DNA of 64,000 nucleotides, from NCBI GenBank assembly GCA_029821755.1, contig JALGSV010000008.1:1-64000 (forward strand), read 5' to 3'. Below the pieces are notes generated by a model. That model was not told where the DNA came from. It made no database searches and saw only the letters and a program-made list of their open reading frames with translations. Shown in pieces: positions 25,726 to 34,812 of the stretch (its first letter is position 1; every line of letters begins with the position of its first letter). The translations under genes and the position numbers were made by a program. The DNA is from Candidatus Zipacnadum vermilionense (GTDB lineage Bacteria; Armatimonadota; Zipacnadia; Zipacnadales; Zipacnadaceae).

Positions 25726-28700
25726 CTATTGCCCCGTTCCCCGGTAGATCAGCCCGGGACAGGTGGGCAGCAGCGGCAGCTTGGACAGGTTGGCACCGGC
25801 GTTCGTCGGCGCCTCCCCGGCGTACCGTACGTAGGTCCCACTCAGTTGCGTCTGCGGCGCGACCCGGCTGGCCAGCATGGTCGCGTCGTACCGGTAGCTG
25901 ATCGTGCCCCAGGCCAGGACCGGGGTGCCCGCGTTGTCGAAGTACTGCGGGAAGGCCCAGTGATCCTGCCATTGGCGCCAGGCGGCCGGGTCGGCGTGGT
26001 AGTTCTCCGTGACAGCGCCACGGATCTCCAGGTCGTAGTTGAGCCGCCGGAAGCGCGCCATGTAGGCCGAGACGGAGACGGGATCGGCCGGATTGAGGCC
26101 GACCTCGAGCGCGCTGCGGCCGTCAAATAGCGGCGCCGGGATAACGAAGAAGCAGCCGTCCTGTGCATACATCAGGGCGCTGACCCTGGCATGCACCGTG
26201 CCCTTGGGCAGGCCGGTGTCCCCGTCGAGTGCCTCCAGCCTGAACTTCTTCAGCCAGTAGTTGGTGCCGTTGAAACCGAGGCCCGGATCGGCGTAACGGA
26301 ATGATAGCCCATTCAGGTCGCCAGGCCGGTCGCCGGCCCGAGCGGCGGAGATATAGTCCGGTGAGCCTCCGTTGAGTTGCCACGGCAAAGTCGGGTTGAG
26401 GCTGCTGAGGAATGGCGCCCACAGCGGGGAGAGGACTTCCGTGGCATTGGGCACTCGCGGCAACAGTCCACTGGGCGTTAGCGTGGCTGGCGGCAAGAAA
26501 AAGAACTTTTGCGGAGACCCCGGCGGCCATGGAACCGGGTCACCCGCGCCCTGGCTGAAATCGTAGTTGGCCCAGGCGTTGTCCGCCGAATTGTACAGCG
26601 AGAGCGCCACGGCTGAAGGGCCGGGGTCCTCGCCGGTCTGGTAGGGCATCAGGCTGATCACGTCCGGCGTACCCGTGGGGCGCCCGTCCGCGGTGGGCGG
26701 GGCGCCGAACCACCAGTAGCTGCTGATGAACCCCGCCAGGGTTGGCGACAACTCCCAGTGCTGGGCGGAGGTCAGCGGCGCCGCCGAGTCGTCCGCCGCA
26801 GCGGTGACCATGCCCTGCGTCAACACCGGCACGAGTTGCGTCGGGTTGACCACCACGCAATCCCGCGCCAGCAGCGCGATGTAGCTGTTCTCCTCGTCAC
26901 GGCAGCCGGTGCTCTTAGCGACGGTGTAGCGCCCCTCCACGTCCTGGGGCGAGAGAATCTGCCCCTCCACGTAGATGGTGCCGCCCGAGACCACCGTCAG
27001 GCTGTAACGGCCGGAGGCGCTGGCGTCCTGGGGCAGGATGCCCTTGATGCGCACGTTGCCCTCGGCGAAGATGACTTGGTTGCCCGCCGGCGGGTAGTCA
27101 ATACACATCACGTTGACGCCGCTGTCATCGCCCAGTCTGTCGGGCGTATTGGGGTCGGCTATCTTCCAGCGCTGGTCGTGGCGGGCAAGCTTGATCCCTG
27201 GCTGCCCGGCCACATGCCCCGGCCACCAGACCGGCGCGGGCCCGCCCCCTGCAGGCGGCTGCAGCGAGGCCAAGGTCGGAGAGAGGTCGGTGACGGGAGT
27301 CAGGGCCCCGTAGTCCAGCGTCGCCGTCTCGCTGTTGTACAGAGTCACTTCCACGCCCCGCGCCGTGTACATGGTCCGGGTGGCGTTCCAGCCGCTGTCG
27401 CCGATGCGCGGGTCGTTGTTGGACAGGTTGCCCAGGAAGTCCTCGGTCAGCGCCTGCAAGTCGTGCGTCCCGTCACTGTTGAAGAACTGCACATCCCCGA
27501 AGTTGTCGATGTATACTCCTGGCCCGTGCCCGTACCGGCCGGTATGGACCGTCTCGCTGGTGATGGTGTTCTTCACCACCGGCCCCGAATCGCGGGTCAG
27601 GGCATGGTAGCGGCTCTGCCCGGTGGCCGGGTCCTTGGCGAAAATATCCGGCGCCTTGAGGTCTTCCACCGCCGCATCGCGATTGGGGTTGTCGCTGCGC
27701 TTGTTGTCCAGCACGCGCCCGCCGTGGGTGTCGAAGTTCGGATTGTCGCTAGGCCAGATCGAGTAGCTGTTGGTGGCGCCGCCCTCTTGGATGTTGACCG
27801 TAGCGCCTTGAGCCGGGATCACCCCGCCACTGGCATCCACCGCGGTCGATCCGTCGTCGATACCCAGGGCGATGAAGCGGTCATCCCGCAAGTAGCCGCC
27901 GCCCCAGGGGAGCCAGTCGAAAACGTTGCTGTAGTCCTGAGCGCCGACCAGCAGATCAATCTGCGTCGAGCCCCAGCCCTCGTTCTTGGGGCTGCCCACG
28001 GACGGGGGCCCATCGGCATTATCGCCCCGCAGTTCCACTGGACAGTTGAACCGCATCGGCCCCTCGAAGTGCAGGGGCAGGAAGTCCCCCAGCCGGTCCA
28101 CATTGGTCTGGCCGCCGTTGACATCCAGCTGCGCGTTGTAGTCCAGGTCCAGCCACGGCGCGAAGCCCAGCAGCGCCGGCCGCCCGGAGTGGCTCCGGTC
28201 GGTCACCCACAGGATGTGGTCGGTCAGGCCGAGGGCCTTGTAGGCCACCAGCGGCCGGAAGACGAAGGTGGTCCCGGCGACTATCCCCACCGACTCAATC
28301 TTGAGGTACTTGCTGAGCGGATCCGGCTGCAGGACGGAGGGGTCGTTCCCGGCCGCGGCCAGGGCCGCGCCCTCGAAAGGCGGGTTGGGATCGTAGGTGA
28401 TGCGCAGCAGGAAGTGCCCCTGGTTGATGTCCATCTCGTCCAAGGGGCCGCCGGTGATGCTGCCGGCGTTGTTCGGGTCCGGATAGCGGGTAAAGCCCCG
28501 CCGCGCGTAGTACGCTGCGGTCGGCCCCGGCGCGCCCGGCGGGTTGGGGTTGACCAGCCCCGCCCAGCCGTGCTGCACCTCTTCATCCATGTAGTAGTCG
28601 TCGTCGGTGAAGGGGATCCCATCCGGCCCGAACATGTTCGGGGTGGCCGTCCAGACGGCAGGGCCGGCGTTGGGGTCGCCCAGGTACACCGGCGGCACGG

Positions 28701-29004
28701 GCCAGGTCGCGGCATTGCCCGCATCATAAGTGGCCGAGTCGTACGGCCGGAAGGGCGGCCGCCAATCCCCGCCCTGGGGGCTATTGGTCAACATGTACTC
28801 GGCGTAACGCAGGCCCCCCTGGGCGAGTTGGTCCGCGCGCAGCCGCGCCGACATCATCTCCCCGGTTTCCTGATTGAAGCTCACCACCGCCACAAACAGG
28901 ATGCCCACCAGGATGACGGCCATCATCAGCAGCACGACCAGCACCAGCGCCTGGCCGCTCCGGGCGCCCCTGCCGCTTACCTGGTTGTATCCGTAACCGA
29001 TCAT
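25726..29004 (-). CDS. PilX-like minor pilin with giant C-terminal domain (1092 residues)
   Basis: The N-terminus (GARSGQALVLVVLLMMAVIL and onward, then NQETGEMMSARLRADQLAQGGLRYAEYML) matches the PilX N-terminal pattern: a hydrophobic pilin-like helix followed by an amphipathic helix with AxxGLxxAE. The usual G|FTLxE cleavage motif is absent, as in many PilX proteins. Over 1000 residues of beta-rich sequence follow, whereas PilX of proteobacteria has about 170-200 residues. Segments such as NVRIKGILPQDAS...GTIYVEGQIL resemble the DUF4900-type domains found on such proteins. ATG at 29004 with AAGGAC upstream is preferred over a TTG two codons earlier. It sits between PilW-like and the two giant secreted proteins. 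Confidence 0.85.
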   Translation of the reverse strand: MIGYGYNQVSGRGARSGQALVLVVLLMMAVILVGILFVAVVSFNQETGEMMSARLRADQLAQGGLRYAEYMLTNSPQGGDWRPPFRPYDSATYDAGNAATWPVPPVYLGDPNAGPAVWTATPNMFGPDGIPFTDDDYYMDEEVQHGWAGLVNPNPPGAPGPTAAYYARRGFTRYPDPNNAGSITGGPLDEMDINQGHFLLRITYDPNPPFEGAALAAAGNDPSVLQPDPLSKYLKIESVGIVAGTTFVFRPLVAYKALGLTDHILWVTDRSHSGRPALLGFAPWLDLDYNAQLDVNGGQTNVDRLGDFLPLHFEGPMRFNCPVELRGDNADGPPSVGSPKNEGWGSTQIDLLVGAQDYSNVFDWLPWGGGYLRDDRFIALGIDDGSTAVDASGGVIPAQGATVNIQEGGATNSYSIWPSDNPNFDTHGGRVLDNKRSDNPNRDAAVEDLKAPDIFAKDPATGQSRYHALTRDSGPVVKNTITSETVHTGRYGHGPGVYIDNFGDVQFFNSDGTHDLQALTEDFLGNLSNNDPRIGDSGWNATRTMYTARGVEVTLYNSETATLDYGALTPVTDLSPTLASLQPPAGGGPAPVWWPGHVAGQPGIKLARHDQRWKIADPNTPDRLGDDSGVNVMCIDYPPAGNQVIFAEGNVRIKGILPQDASASGRYSLTVVSGGTIYVEGQILSPQDVEGRYTVAKSTGCRDEENSYIALLARDCVVVNPTQLVPVLTQGMVTAAADDSAAPLTSAQHWELSPTLAGFISSYWWFGAPPTADGRPTGTPDVISLMPYQTGEDPGPSAVALSLYNSADNAWANYDFSQGAGDPVPWPPGSPQKFFFLPPATLTPSGLLPRVPNATEVLSPLWAPFLSSLNPTLPWQLNGGSPDYISAARAGDRPGDLNGLSFRYADPGLGFNGTNYWLKKFRLEALDGDTGLPKGTVHARVSALMYAQDGCFFVIPAPLFDGRSALEVGLNPADPVSVSAYMARFRRLNYDLEIRGAVTENYHADPAAWRQWQDHWAFPQYFDNAGTPVLAWGTISYRYDATMLASRVAPQTQLSGTYVRYAGEAPTNAGANLSKLPLLPTCPGLIYRGTGQ

Positions 29005-29032
29005 GGTCAAGTCCTTCTGTCGCTCCTGCTCC

Positions 29033-29096
29033 GGGTAGCTCAGGCTTCCAAGCCTGAGTCCCCGCTGCTGCGCAGGCGTGGAAGCCTGCGCTACCC
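29033..29096. repeat. REP-like inverted repeat with 26-bp arms
   Basis: Left arm 29033-29058 starts GGGTAGCTCAGGCTTCC. The right arm 29071-29096 is its reverse complement with three mismatches (ends GCCTGCGCTACCC). The 64-bp element fills the gap between the PilX-like and PilW-like genes. Compensated arms without a T-run suggest a dispersed repetitive palindrome. Confidence 0.7.
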
Positions 29097-29101
29097 CTCC
29101 C

Positions 29102-31072
29102 CTACCGGCTGGCGTTTTGCACGGCCAGCCGTGCGCTCATCAGCGACTGCACGCCCGGCTTAAAGGGCACCTGGTTAGCCGCGCCGCTGGTGGCCGCCTC
29201 GTAGGGGCTGTACTCTGAGATGGCTAGCCTAATGTTATAGGCCGAGCCGCTGGAATAGCTGACAACGATCTGATCGTCCCAGGACTCGCCGGTGGTCTCG
29301 TCGAGGTAGAAGTTCCGCCGCGCCTGGTAGTAAATCTGAATCTCGCAACTGAATTCCAGGACGCCGCTGAGGCTGGGGTCAATCAGCCGCGCCACCAGGT
29401 CCGGCCCCGGCGGCACCGACGGGTTGAACTTCAGCTCCACCTGCCTGTCGTTATCAAAGGGCGTCGCCGTGTACTGCAGCAGCCCGATCTGGTCCTGGTC
29501 CTGAACACTGACCCGCGCCATCTCCCGGCGCTGCACTTCGTTGGTGTTCTTACGCCGGAAGACCATCCAGACGCGGACGGACTCCGGGATGACCTTGATA
29601 TCCCGTACCGCGGCCTGGGCCTGGTTGGCCCACGGGTTCCACGTCCCCGCCACGCCCTCCGCTCGCCAGGGATCCAGCACATACCCCACCGGCGCCCTCG
29701 CGTCGTTGGCGCTGATGGGAGCCGTGGGCCACTCCGGCAGCACGTCCGGCCGCACGGAGGCTAGCGTCCAGAAGCCCACTCCTGGGTCGGCCTGCTCGGC
29801 GAAAGCTGCGCCCGGCGCCGCGTCCACCTCCGCTAGGACCGGGACGGTATCAGCCACCGTCACCACTCCCGACCGGGAGTTCCAGCGCAGGTTGAGCAGG
29901 TTGTTGGTAGCGGCATCCGGCACCGCCTGCAGCGGGTCCAGCTGATCGGTGTCCAGGGGTATGGTGGTGTAGGCGCCGTCCGCGGCGTTCCACCGCCGCG
30001 CCACAATCCGCGGACGCAACTCCGAAGAGTTGATGGCGCTCCCGCCCGGCCCCCATACCAAGTCCAAGACAGATCGGGTGCCGTCGTTGAGCAGCCCCAG
30101 CCACGCGCCCCGCGAAGCCCGGTAGGTGCCCCCGTCGCCTGAGATCCGCATCGGGTCCTCGGCGATCCGCTCCGGCCGGAACTGGACGCCGCCGAACAGG
30201 TACACGACCTGCGGGGTCCAGGTGGGGGTCGGCGGGTTGTCCAGGATGTCGTCGGTCGGATCATCGACCGTGTTGAGATTGACCGGGACGTACCCCTCCA
30301 ACGACAGCCCATTGTCCCGGCACACTGTCTGGGTGCAGACCACGTCCGCTCCCATCCGCGGGGTTAGCGCATTCTCGGCGTTGGGTCGGTCGATGACGAA
30401 CTCACTGGCGGCAATAATCCCGTCCCCGTCCACGTCGGCGTAGGACCCGAAGGTGAAGATCTTGAGGTCATTGTCATAGATGCAGTAGCCCTGCTGGCGG
30501 TACAACTGGAAGGTGGACTCCGGCCCGGGCCCGGCGGAGACCATAAACACCTTGTTGTTAGCGCTGGGATTGCCCGGCGAGCCGGCCGGCCACACCCGCA
30601 GCACGGTGTCGCTGGTGTGTACGGCATACCGCGTCACCAGCGGTAACTGTCCGGCAGGCGTGGCCTGCCAGACTGGCCGCAGCGGCTGCTCCGGCTGTCC
30701 CAAGGCGTCCTTGGCCGGCAGCACGAAGCTCATGGTCGAGTAGTTGACCAGATACTCATGGTCGCCAGTGTAGACGCTGCTGGCGGCGGCAATCCGGATC
30801 AGCTCCGGCGGGTAGACATAGGTGGCCTCGGTCAGGTCGCGCGTGGCTCGCTCCATGGCCATGCGCAGGTCCTGCTGCATCTCGGCCTGCGTCCGTCCGC
30901 TGCTGGCCATGTTGACCGACTGGGACATGGGCACAAACAGCAGCGCGAAGAGGACGACCAGGATACCCAGAACGACCAGTACCTCGAGCAGCGTGAAGCC
31001 GCCCCGCCCGCTGTAGGGCGCGGGCTTGTACCGCGCCTCTCCCCGATTGTAGGAGAGGCCCCTAACTATCAC
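29102..31072 (-). CDS. PilW-like prepilin, 656 residues
   Basis: A minor prepilin with a 25-residue leader and the processing motif RGG|FTLLEVLVVLG (cleavage after Gly, Glu at +5). A hydrophobic helix comes next, then the N-terminal amphipathic helix QAEMQQDLRMAMERATRDLT typical of PilW/GspJ. The C-terminal globular part is very long (about 560 residues; usual PilW about 250-350), beta-rich and Trp/Pro-rich. The GTG start at 31072 has GGGAGG nine bases upstream and overlaps the preceding prepilin gene by 11 bases, so the genes are coupled. It should be cleaved by PilD and incorporated at the pilus tip with the PilV- and PilX-like proteins. Confidence 0.88.
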   Translation of the reverse strand: MIVRGLSYNRGEARYKPAPYSGRGGFTLLEVLVVLGILVVLFALLFVPMSQSVNMASSGRTQAEMQQDLRMAMERATRDLTEATYVYPPELIRIAAASSVYTGDHEYLVNYSTMSFVLPAKDALGQPEQPLRPVWQATPAGQLPLVTRYAVHTSDTVLRVWPAGSPGNPSANNKVFMVSAGPGPESTFQLYRQQGYCIYDNDLKIFTFGSYADVDGDGIIAASEFVIDRPNAENALTPRMGADVVCTQTVCRDNGLSLEGYVPVNLNTVDDPTDDILDNPPTPTWTPQVVYLFGGVQFRPERIAEDPMRISGDGGTYRASRGAWLGLLNDGTRSVLDLVWGPGGSAINSSELRPRIVARRWNAADGAYTTIPLDTDQLDPLQAVPDAATNNLLNLRWNSRSGVVTVADTVPVLAEVDAAPGAAFAEQADPGVGFWTLASVRPDVLPEWPTAPISANDARAPVGYVLDPWRAEGVAGTWNPWANQAQAAVRDIKVIPESVRVWMVFRRKNTNEVQRREMARVSVQDQDQIGLLQYTATPFDNDRQVELKFNPSVPPGPDLVARLIDPSLSGVLEFSCEIQIYYQARRNFYLDETTGESWDDQIVVSYSSGSAYNIRLAISEYSPYEAATSGAANQVPFKPGVQSLMSARLAVQNASR

Positions 31073-31928
31073 CAGGAGCCACCTCCCACGCGGCTGCCGG
31101 CGGCCCTACGGGACTGCCCTTCTCGAATAGCGTCCGCCGCATCATCTGCACGCTGCCGTCCCAGAACAGCACCTGGTACTGTCCTACCCCGTTCTTGGTG
31201 TAGCTGTTGGCGTGATAGTCACACCAGGTGATGATGGTGTCGTCGGCGGGCATCCAGGTACTGTCCGTTACCGGGCCCCAGTACATGGCACTGCCCACTG
31301 TTATTGAGCGCATGCCCCTGGACAACTGCCGTTGCGCCGTGTAGACGCTCGGCGCCGCCGCCCAGGCGTGCGCGACCATGCGGCAGGGCATGTACTTGAA
31401 GCGGTTGAGATAGAGCTCGGTCCCGTTCCAGGTGTCGCTGCCGTCCTGATCGTTCTGGTAGGTGAACTTGACCACCTGGTCCGCCGGGGTGTTATCCGCC
31501 TGCCGCCAGATGTAGCTGTAGTAATAGGTATCGCTGGAGCCAGCCCGGTGCTCCCGGTCGGCGGGGCAGTGGAAGGTGGTCTTGTCCCTCAGGTAGCCCG
31601 TTCTGTACAGCGCCATCAGCGGATTGGTCGGTTGCCCGGTGGAGGGGTCTACCGGCTGGACGAGAGGGTCTGCCATCTCGTCGTACGGCGTGGTGGTGTC
31701 CGTCCCGTTCTCTGCAATCCATACCGGCGGCACGCCCTGGTAGTCCAGGTAGTATAGCTTCATCGCCTGATGGATCTTCTTCATGTTGGAGGCGCAACTG
31801 GCAATCTGATTGCTCACCAACATGGACTTACCGATAGGCACAGTTACAGCCATCAGGATAACCAGAATGGCTATGACCACCATCAACTCCACCAGTGTGA
31901 ATCCCTTATGCATGCCAGTCATTCTCAT
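31062..31928 (-). CDS. Type IV prepilin / pseudopilin (DUF1559-like C-terminal region)
   Basis: A 288-residue prepilin with a short leader and motif HKG|FTLVELMVVIAILVILM. After the helix come residues MKKIHQAMKLYYLDYQGVPP, then a CPADREHRA segment and, near the end, QVLFWDGSVQ. These match the large-pilin-like family common in Planctomycetota and Armatimonadota (CPxD and DG near the C-terminus). Likely a fibre or minor subunit. The hydrophobic N-terminal helix is intact and Glu+5 is present. It is preceded by the PilV-like gene with a 17-bp gap and overlaps PilW-like at its 3' end. Confidence 0.9.
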   Translation of the reverse strand: MRMTGMHKGFTLVELMVVIAILVILMAVTVPIGKSMLVSNQIASCASNMKKIHQAMKLYYLDYQGVPPVWIAENGTDTTTPYDEMADPLVQPVDPSTGQPTNPLMALYRTGYLRDKTTFHCPADREHRAGSSDTYYYSYIWRQADNTPADQVVKFTYQNDQDGSDTWNGTELYLNRFKYMPCRMVAHAWAAAPSVYTAQRQLSRGMRSITVGSAMYWGPVTDSTWMPADDTIITWCDYHANSYTKNGVGQYQVLFWDGSVQMMRRTLFEKGSPVGPPAAAWEVAPGDS

Positions 31929-31945
31929 GGCCGCTCACTGCTTCT

Positions 31946-33610
31946 CTACGCACTCCCTGTGGGTGAGGCAAGGTTGTCCACGTCCACGTACTGCAGGCGT
32001 CCGTTCTGCGCCCGCCACCACGCCCGCACCTTCAGCGAAATGCCCCGTACCGCTATCACGCTCAACACGCCGGGGTTATTCAGCGTGATCTGGCGCTCAC
32101 TAATGCTGATCGTATGCAACTCCCCCACCGCCCGCTGTGGGTTGTTGGGATCGCCGTAGGTATAGTCCACCGCCACCGTCGCCCCGGCCGACACGCTCAC
32201 CGGCTGCGTGGTGACCGGATCAATACCGGTGGTGAAATCCAGTACCGTGAAGCCGCCCAGGTTGGCGGCGAGAACGTCGAACTGTTGGACCGGGGCGATG
32301 CCGGCGAAGAGGCTGCTCGGCAGGTAGCACTCCGGCGCCCGCATGACCGTCATCATCCCGTCGTCAATGGTCCGGTAGAAGAACCGGAAGGTATGCCCCA
32401 GGGCCCGCGCACCGATCGGGCTATTTGCTACCCGCAGCGTCACCTTCCCCTTGTCATAGTCAAGGCCCGTGTCGGGGTCAATGCCCTGGTTCTCGTAGTA
32501 CAGGGCTCCGGTAGCCAGGTCCACAGCCAGCACATGCGTGTTGAGCGCCGCCGGGTCGGTGTTGAGCACCGCATCACCGTTCAGGCCCGTCGCCGTCAGT
32601 TGTACCGTCACGAAGGAGAAGGTTGCGTCCGCCGGGTCGGACGTCGCGTTGGCGTCGGAGAGGACCTGGTCCTCGAACAATTCTCGCGCCCGCCGCCCAA
32701 AGGTGGACTCCTCCACCTGCAGGTCGTAGCTGATCTGCACAGTCTTGCCGCTGTCCGCCGCGTTCAACTCCAGCAGCGCCCCGGTCGTGTCCAGCGCCGC
32801 CTCGCCCGCCCCCACCACCGACCCCGGCGCCAGGATCGCGTAGTCTATCAGGGAAGCGCCCCAGGCGCTGCCCTCCACGATACCGCTGAAGCTGGGGGCC
32901 GCAGCCGCCAGCACCTGGTTAGCCCCGCCCAGGGCCACCGACTCTCGCTGCACCCAGTGGGTAACCCCGCTGTTGTCCAGCCAAGCGTAACTGATCTCCA
33001 TGCTCCGGACCGCGGGATCCGCCGCAATTGTCCCGTTGCCGGCCAGGTAGAAGCAGTCCGTGGGGACAGCGCCCGGGGGCGAACCGAGCAGTGCGGCAAG
33101 CTGCCGCACCTCCGACACATTCGGGGCCATCGAGGGATTGGCGCGCCCTATTTTGAGCGCGTAGCGCACGGGCGTCCCGGGGGCCACGCCGGCCAGTACG
33201 CTAGGGACGACCCCGCGCTCGCCCACCACGCGATTCCAGTCATCGCGCGAGTTGGGCGGGTTCTCGGCCGGGCTGAAGGAGTCCGGATCCAGCGGCGTCA
33301 TCTGCGGCGAAACGTTCGGCCCACCGGAGACAATCAGCGGCAGGCCGGCGGGGTTGGCCAGGAGCAGTTCCATGTTCCTCTTCGCCAGCTCCACCATTTG
33401 GCTGCGCCGGCCCTCCTCGCGCACCTGCCGCATCAACAGGGGGAAGCCCTTGGCGACGCCCCAGATGCCGACCAGCAGCACGCTCATGGCCACCAGGACC
33501 TCGACCAGGGTCATCCCCCGGCGAGCCGGCGACCAGCGCCGCGCGTGGCCCAGCCTTCTGCCGGTCCCCTGTCTCCCGCCACCGATTGTCAGATCGTGTA
33601 TAGCTGCCAT
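31946..33610 (-). CDS. PilV-like prepilin, 554 residues
   Basis: A minor prepilin with a 32-residue basic leader and cleavage motif RRG|MTLVEVLVAMSVLLVGIWGV, which is characteristic of PilV/GspI (Met at +1, Glu at +5). The following stretch RQVREEGRRSQMVELAKRNM is the amphipathic helix. The C-terminal domain is several times longer than in classical PilV (about 170-200 residues) and beta-rich. ATG at 33610 follows GGGGACGGAC; the frame is open upstream to 33757 but that part is Arg-rich and lacks a ribosome-binding site. The 292-bp space upstream (33611-33902) shows no gene and no convincing promoter. Confidence 0.87.
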   Translation of the reverse strand: MAAIHDLTIGGGRQGTGRRLGHARRWSPARRGMTLVEVLVAMSVLLVGIWGVAKGFPLLMRQVREEGRRSQMVELAKRNMELLLANPAGLPLIVSGGPNVSPQMTPLDPDSFSPAENPPNSRDDWNRVVGERGVVPSVLAGVAPGTPVRYALKIGRANPSMAPNVSEVRQLAALLGSPPGAVPTDCFYLAGNGTIAADPAVRSMEISYAWLDNSGVTHWVQRESVALGGANQVLAAAAPSFSGIVEGSAWGASLIDYAILAPGSVVGAGEAALDTTGALLELNAADSGKTVQISYDLQVEESTFGRRARELFEDQVLSDANATSDPADATFSFVTVQLTATGLNGDAVLNTDPAALNTHVLAVDLATGALYYENQGIDPDTGLDYDKGKVTLRVANSPIGARALGHTFRFFYRTIDDGMMTVMRAPECYLPSSLFAGIAPVQQFDVLAANLGGFTVLDFTTGIDPVTTQPVSVSAGATVAVDYTYGDPNNPQRAVGELHTISISERQITLNNPGVLSVIAVRGISLKVRAWWRAQNGRLQYVDVDNLASPTGSA

Positions 33611-33902
33611 GTCCGTCCCCGTGCTGCCTGCTTGTGTAGGTTGTACCCCGTTTGCTGAACAGTGAAAACCGATTGGGCGCGATTTGCGTGAAAACTCCCT
33701 GCAGGAGCCTCGCCCGCCGTCTCGGGCGCCCACGCGGCGCTCCGGGCTTGCAGTCACACAGGCGTCCCGCCGGTGCTGTAGCCTACACCACCGCCCGCCC
33801 CCCTGTTGTCGCCCGCCAGCGCGGACCTTCCAATCATCACGCTGTGTGGGAATGGCACCGCACCGTGGCTCTCCGGGGCGCGGCGTGCTGTTTGTTTGCC
33901 GA

Positions 33903-34655
33903 CTACTTCTGATGCACCCACGGGGCTACCCCGGTGCCGTCGGCCGTCGCCATCGGCCCGATGGTGACCTTATCCGTTCGCCCGCTCAAGCGCAGGACCA
34001 AGTCCCTCTGCTTGTCGGGAGTAGTGCCGTAACGGCTGCGATGATGCGGGCAGTGCGTTATGATCGCGTTGTCCGGGGCGTAGCGGTTCATCAAGCGTGG
34101 GTAGAAGCGCCAGGTCAGCCCGTCCGAGGCCAACCAGGTCGGCAGAGCGCTGTTCACCGGTGAGATAAACGGATTCGCCCCGCCCGGCGGGGTGAACACA
34201 TCGTAGCCGTCGCTATCGTACCCGTAGTAATTGTACAGCCGCAGCGGCAGGGAACTGCCATTCAACTCGAACTGCCAGGTATTGGGGTCCACCATGCCGT
34301 TGTACGAGCTGTACACCTTCTCCCGAGCCGTCTCGCCCTCCCTCTGGGCCAGTTGGTCGTCGGGGCACAGCATCAGGCCCTTATCCGTAATGTAATCCGG
34401 ATAGAGCGCCGAAACTCCTCCCTGGTAGCGGTTCCCGTCGTACCACGGGGGCGGCGGGTAGGCATGATGCTCTGCCTGGTAGGCCTTAATCGCGATCCCG
34501 ATCTGGTGCAGGTTACTCATGCAGGTGTTCTCCCGGCCTTTGATCCGTACGGAACTGAAGACCGGGAAGAGCAAAGCGGCCAGAACGATGATGATGCCCA
34601 TGACCACGAGAAGTTCAACGAGAGTGAAACCCGAGGTCGGCTTGTAGACTTTCAT
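33903..34655 (-). CDS. Type IV prepilin (DUF1559-like C-terminal region)
   Basis: A 250-residue prepilin. Nine-residue leader with TSG|FTLVELLVVMGIIIVLAA (Glu+5 present), then the helix segment KGRENTCMSNLHQIGIAIKA, a YPPPPWYDG loop and CPDDQLAQRE. A standard ribosome-binding site (GAGG) precedes the ATG at 34655. Together with the smaller prepilin at 31062 it is the best candidate for the major fibre subunit. Two similar small pilins in one cluster suggests division of labour, but which is the major one cannot be judged from sequence. Confidence 0.9.
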   Translation of the reverse strand: MKVYKPTSGFTLVELLVVMGIIIVLAALLFPVFSSVRIKGRENTCMSNLHQIGIAIKAYQAEHHAYPPPPWYDGNRYQGGVSALYPDYITDKGLMLCPDDQLAQREGETAREKVYSSYNGMVDPNTWQFELNGSSLPLRLYNYYGYDSDGYDVFTPPGGANPFISPVNSALPTWLASDGLTWRFYPRLMNRYAPDNAIITHCPHHRSRYGTTPDKQRDLVLRLSGRTDKVTIGPMATADGTGVAPWVHQK

Positions 34656-34732
34656 TGTGGACCTCACCTGTCGCTACAGCGGCCCGAACGCATGCCGAAC
34701 CCGCCGCCAAGCGACAATCTTGTTACATTATC

Positions 34733-34760
34733 AGGATACCCTAGCGCCCCTGCCCGTAAA
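34733..34760 (-). promoter_or_regulatory. Possible promoter of the prepilin genes
   Basis: On the minus strand TTTACG (34755-34760) and TATCCT (34733-34738) are separated by 16 bases, in the space between pilD and the first prepilin. A moderately AT-rich stretch follows. This is a weak match and only a candidate. Confidence 0.3.
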
Positions 34761-34812
34761 CCTGCCACACCGCCGCCCATGAACGTCCCCACCCCTCACT
34801 CGCCGCTCGCCC

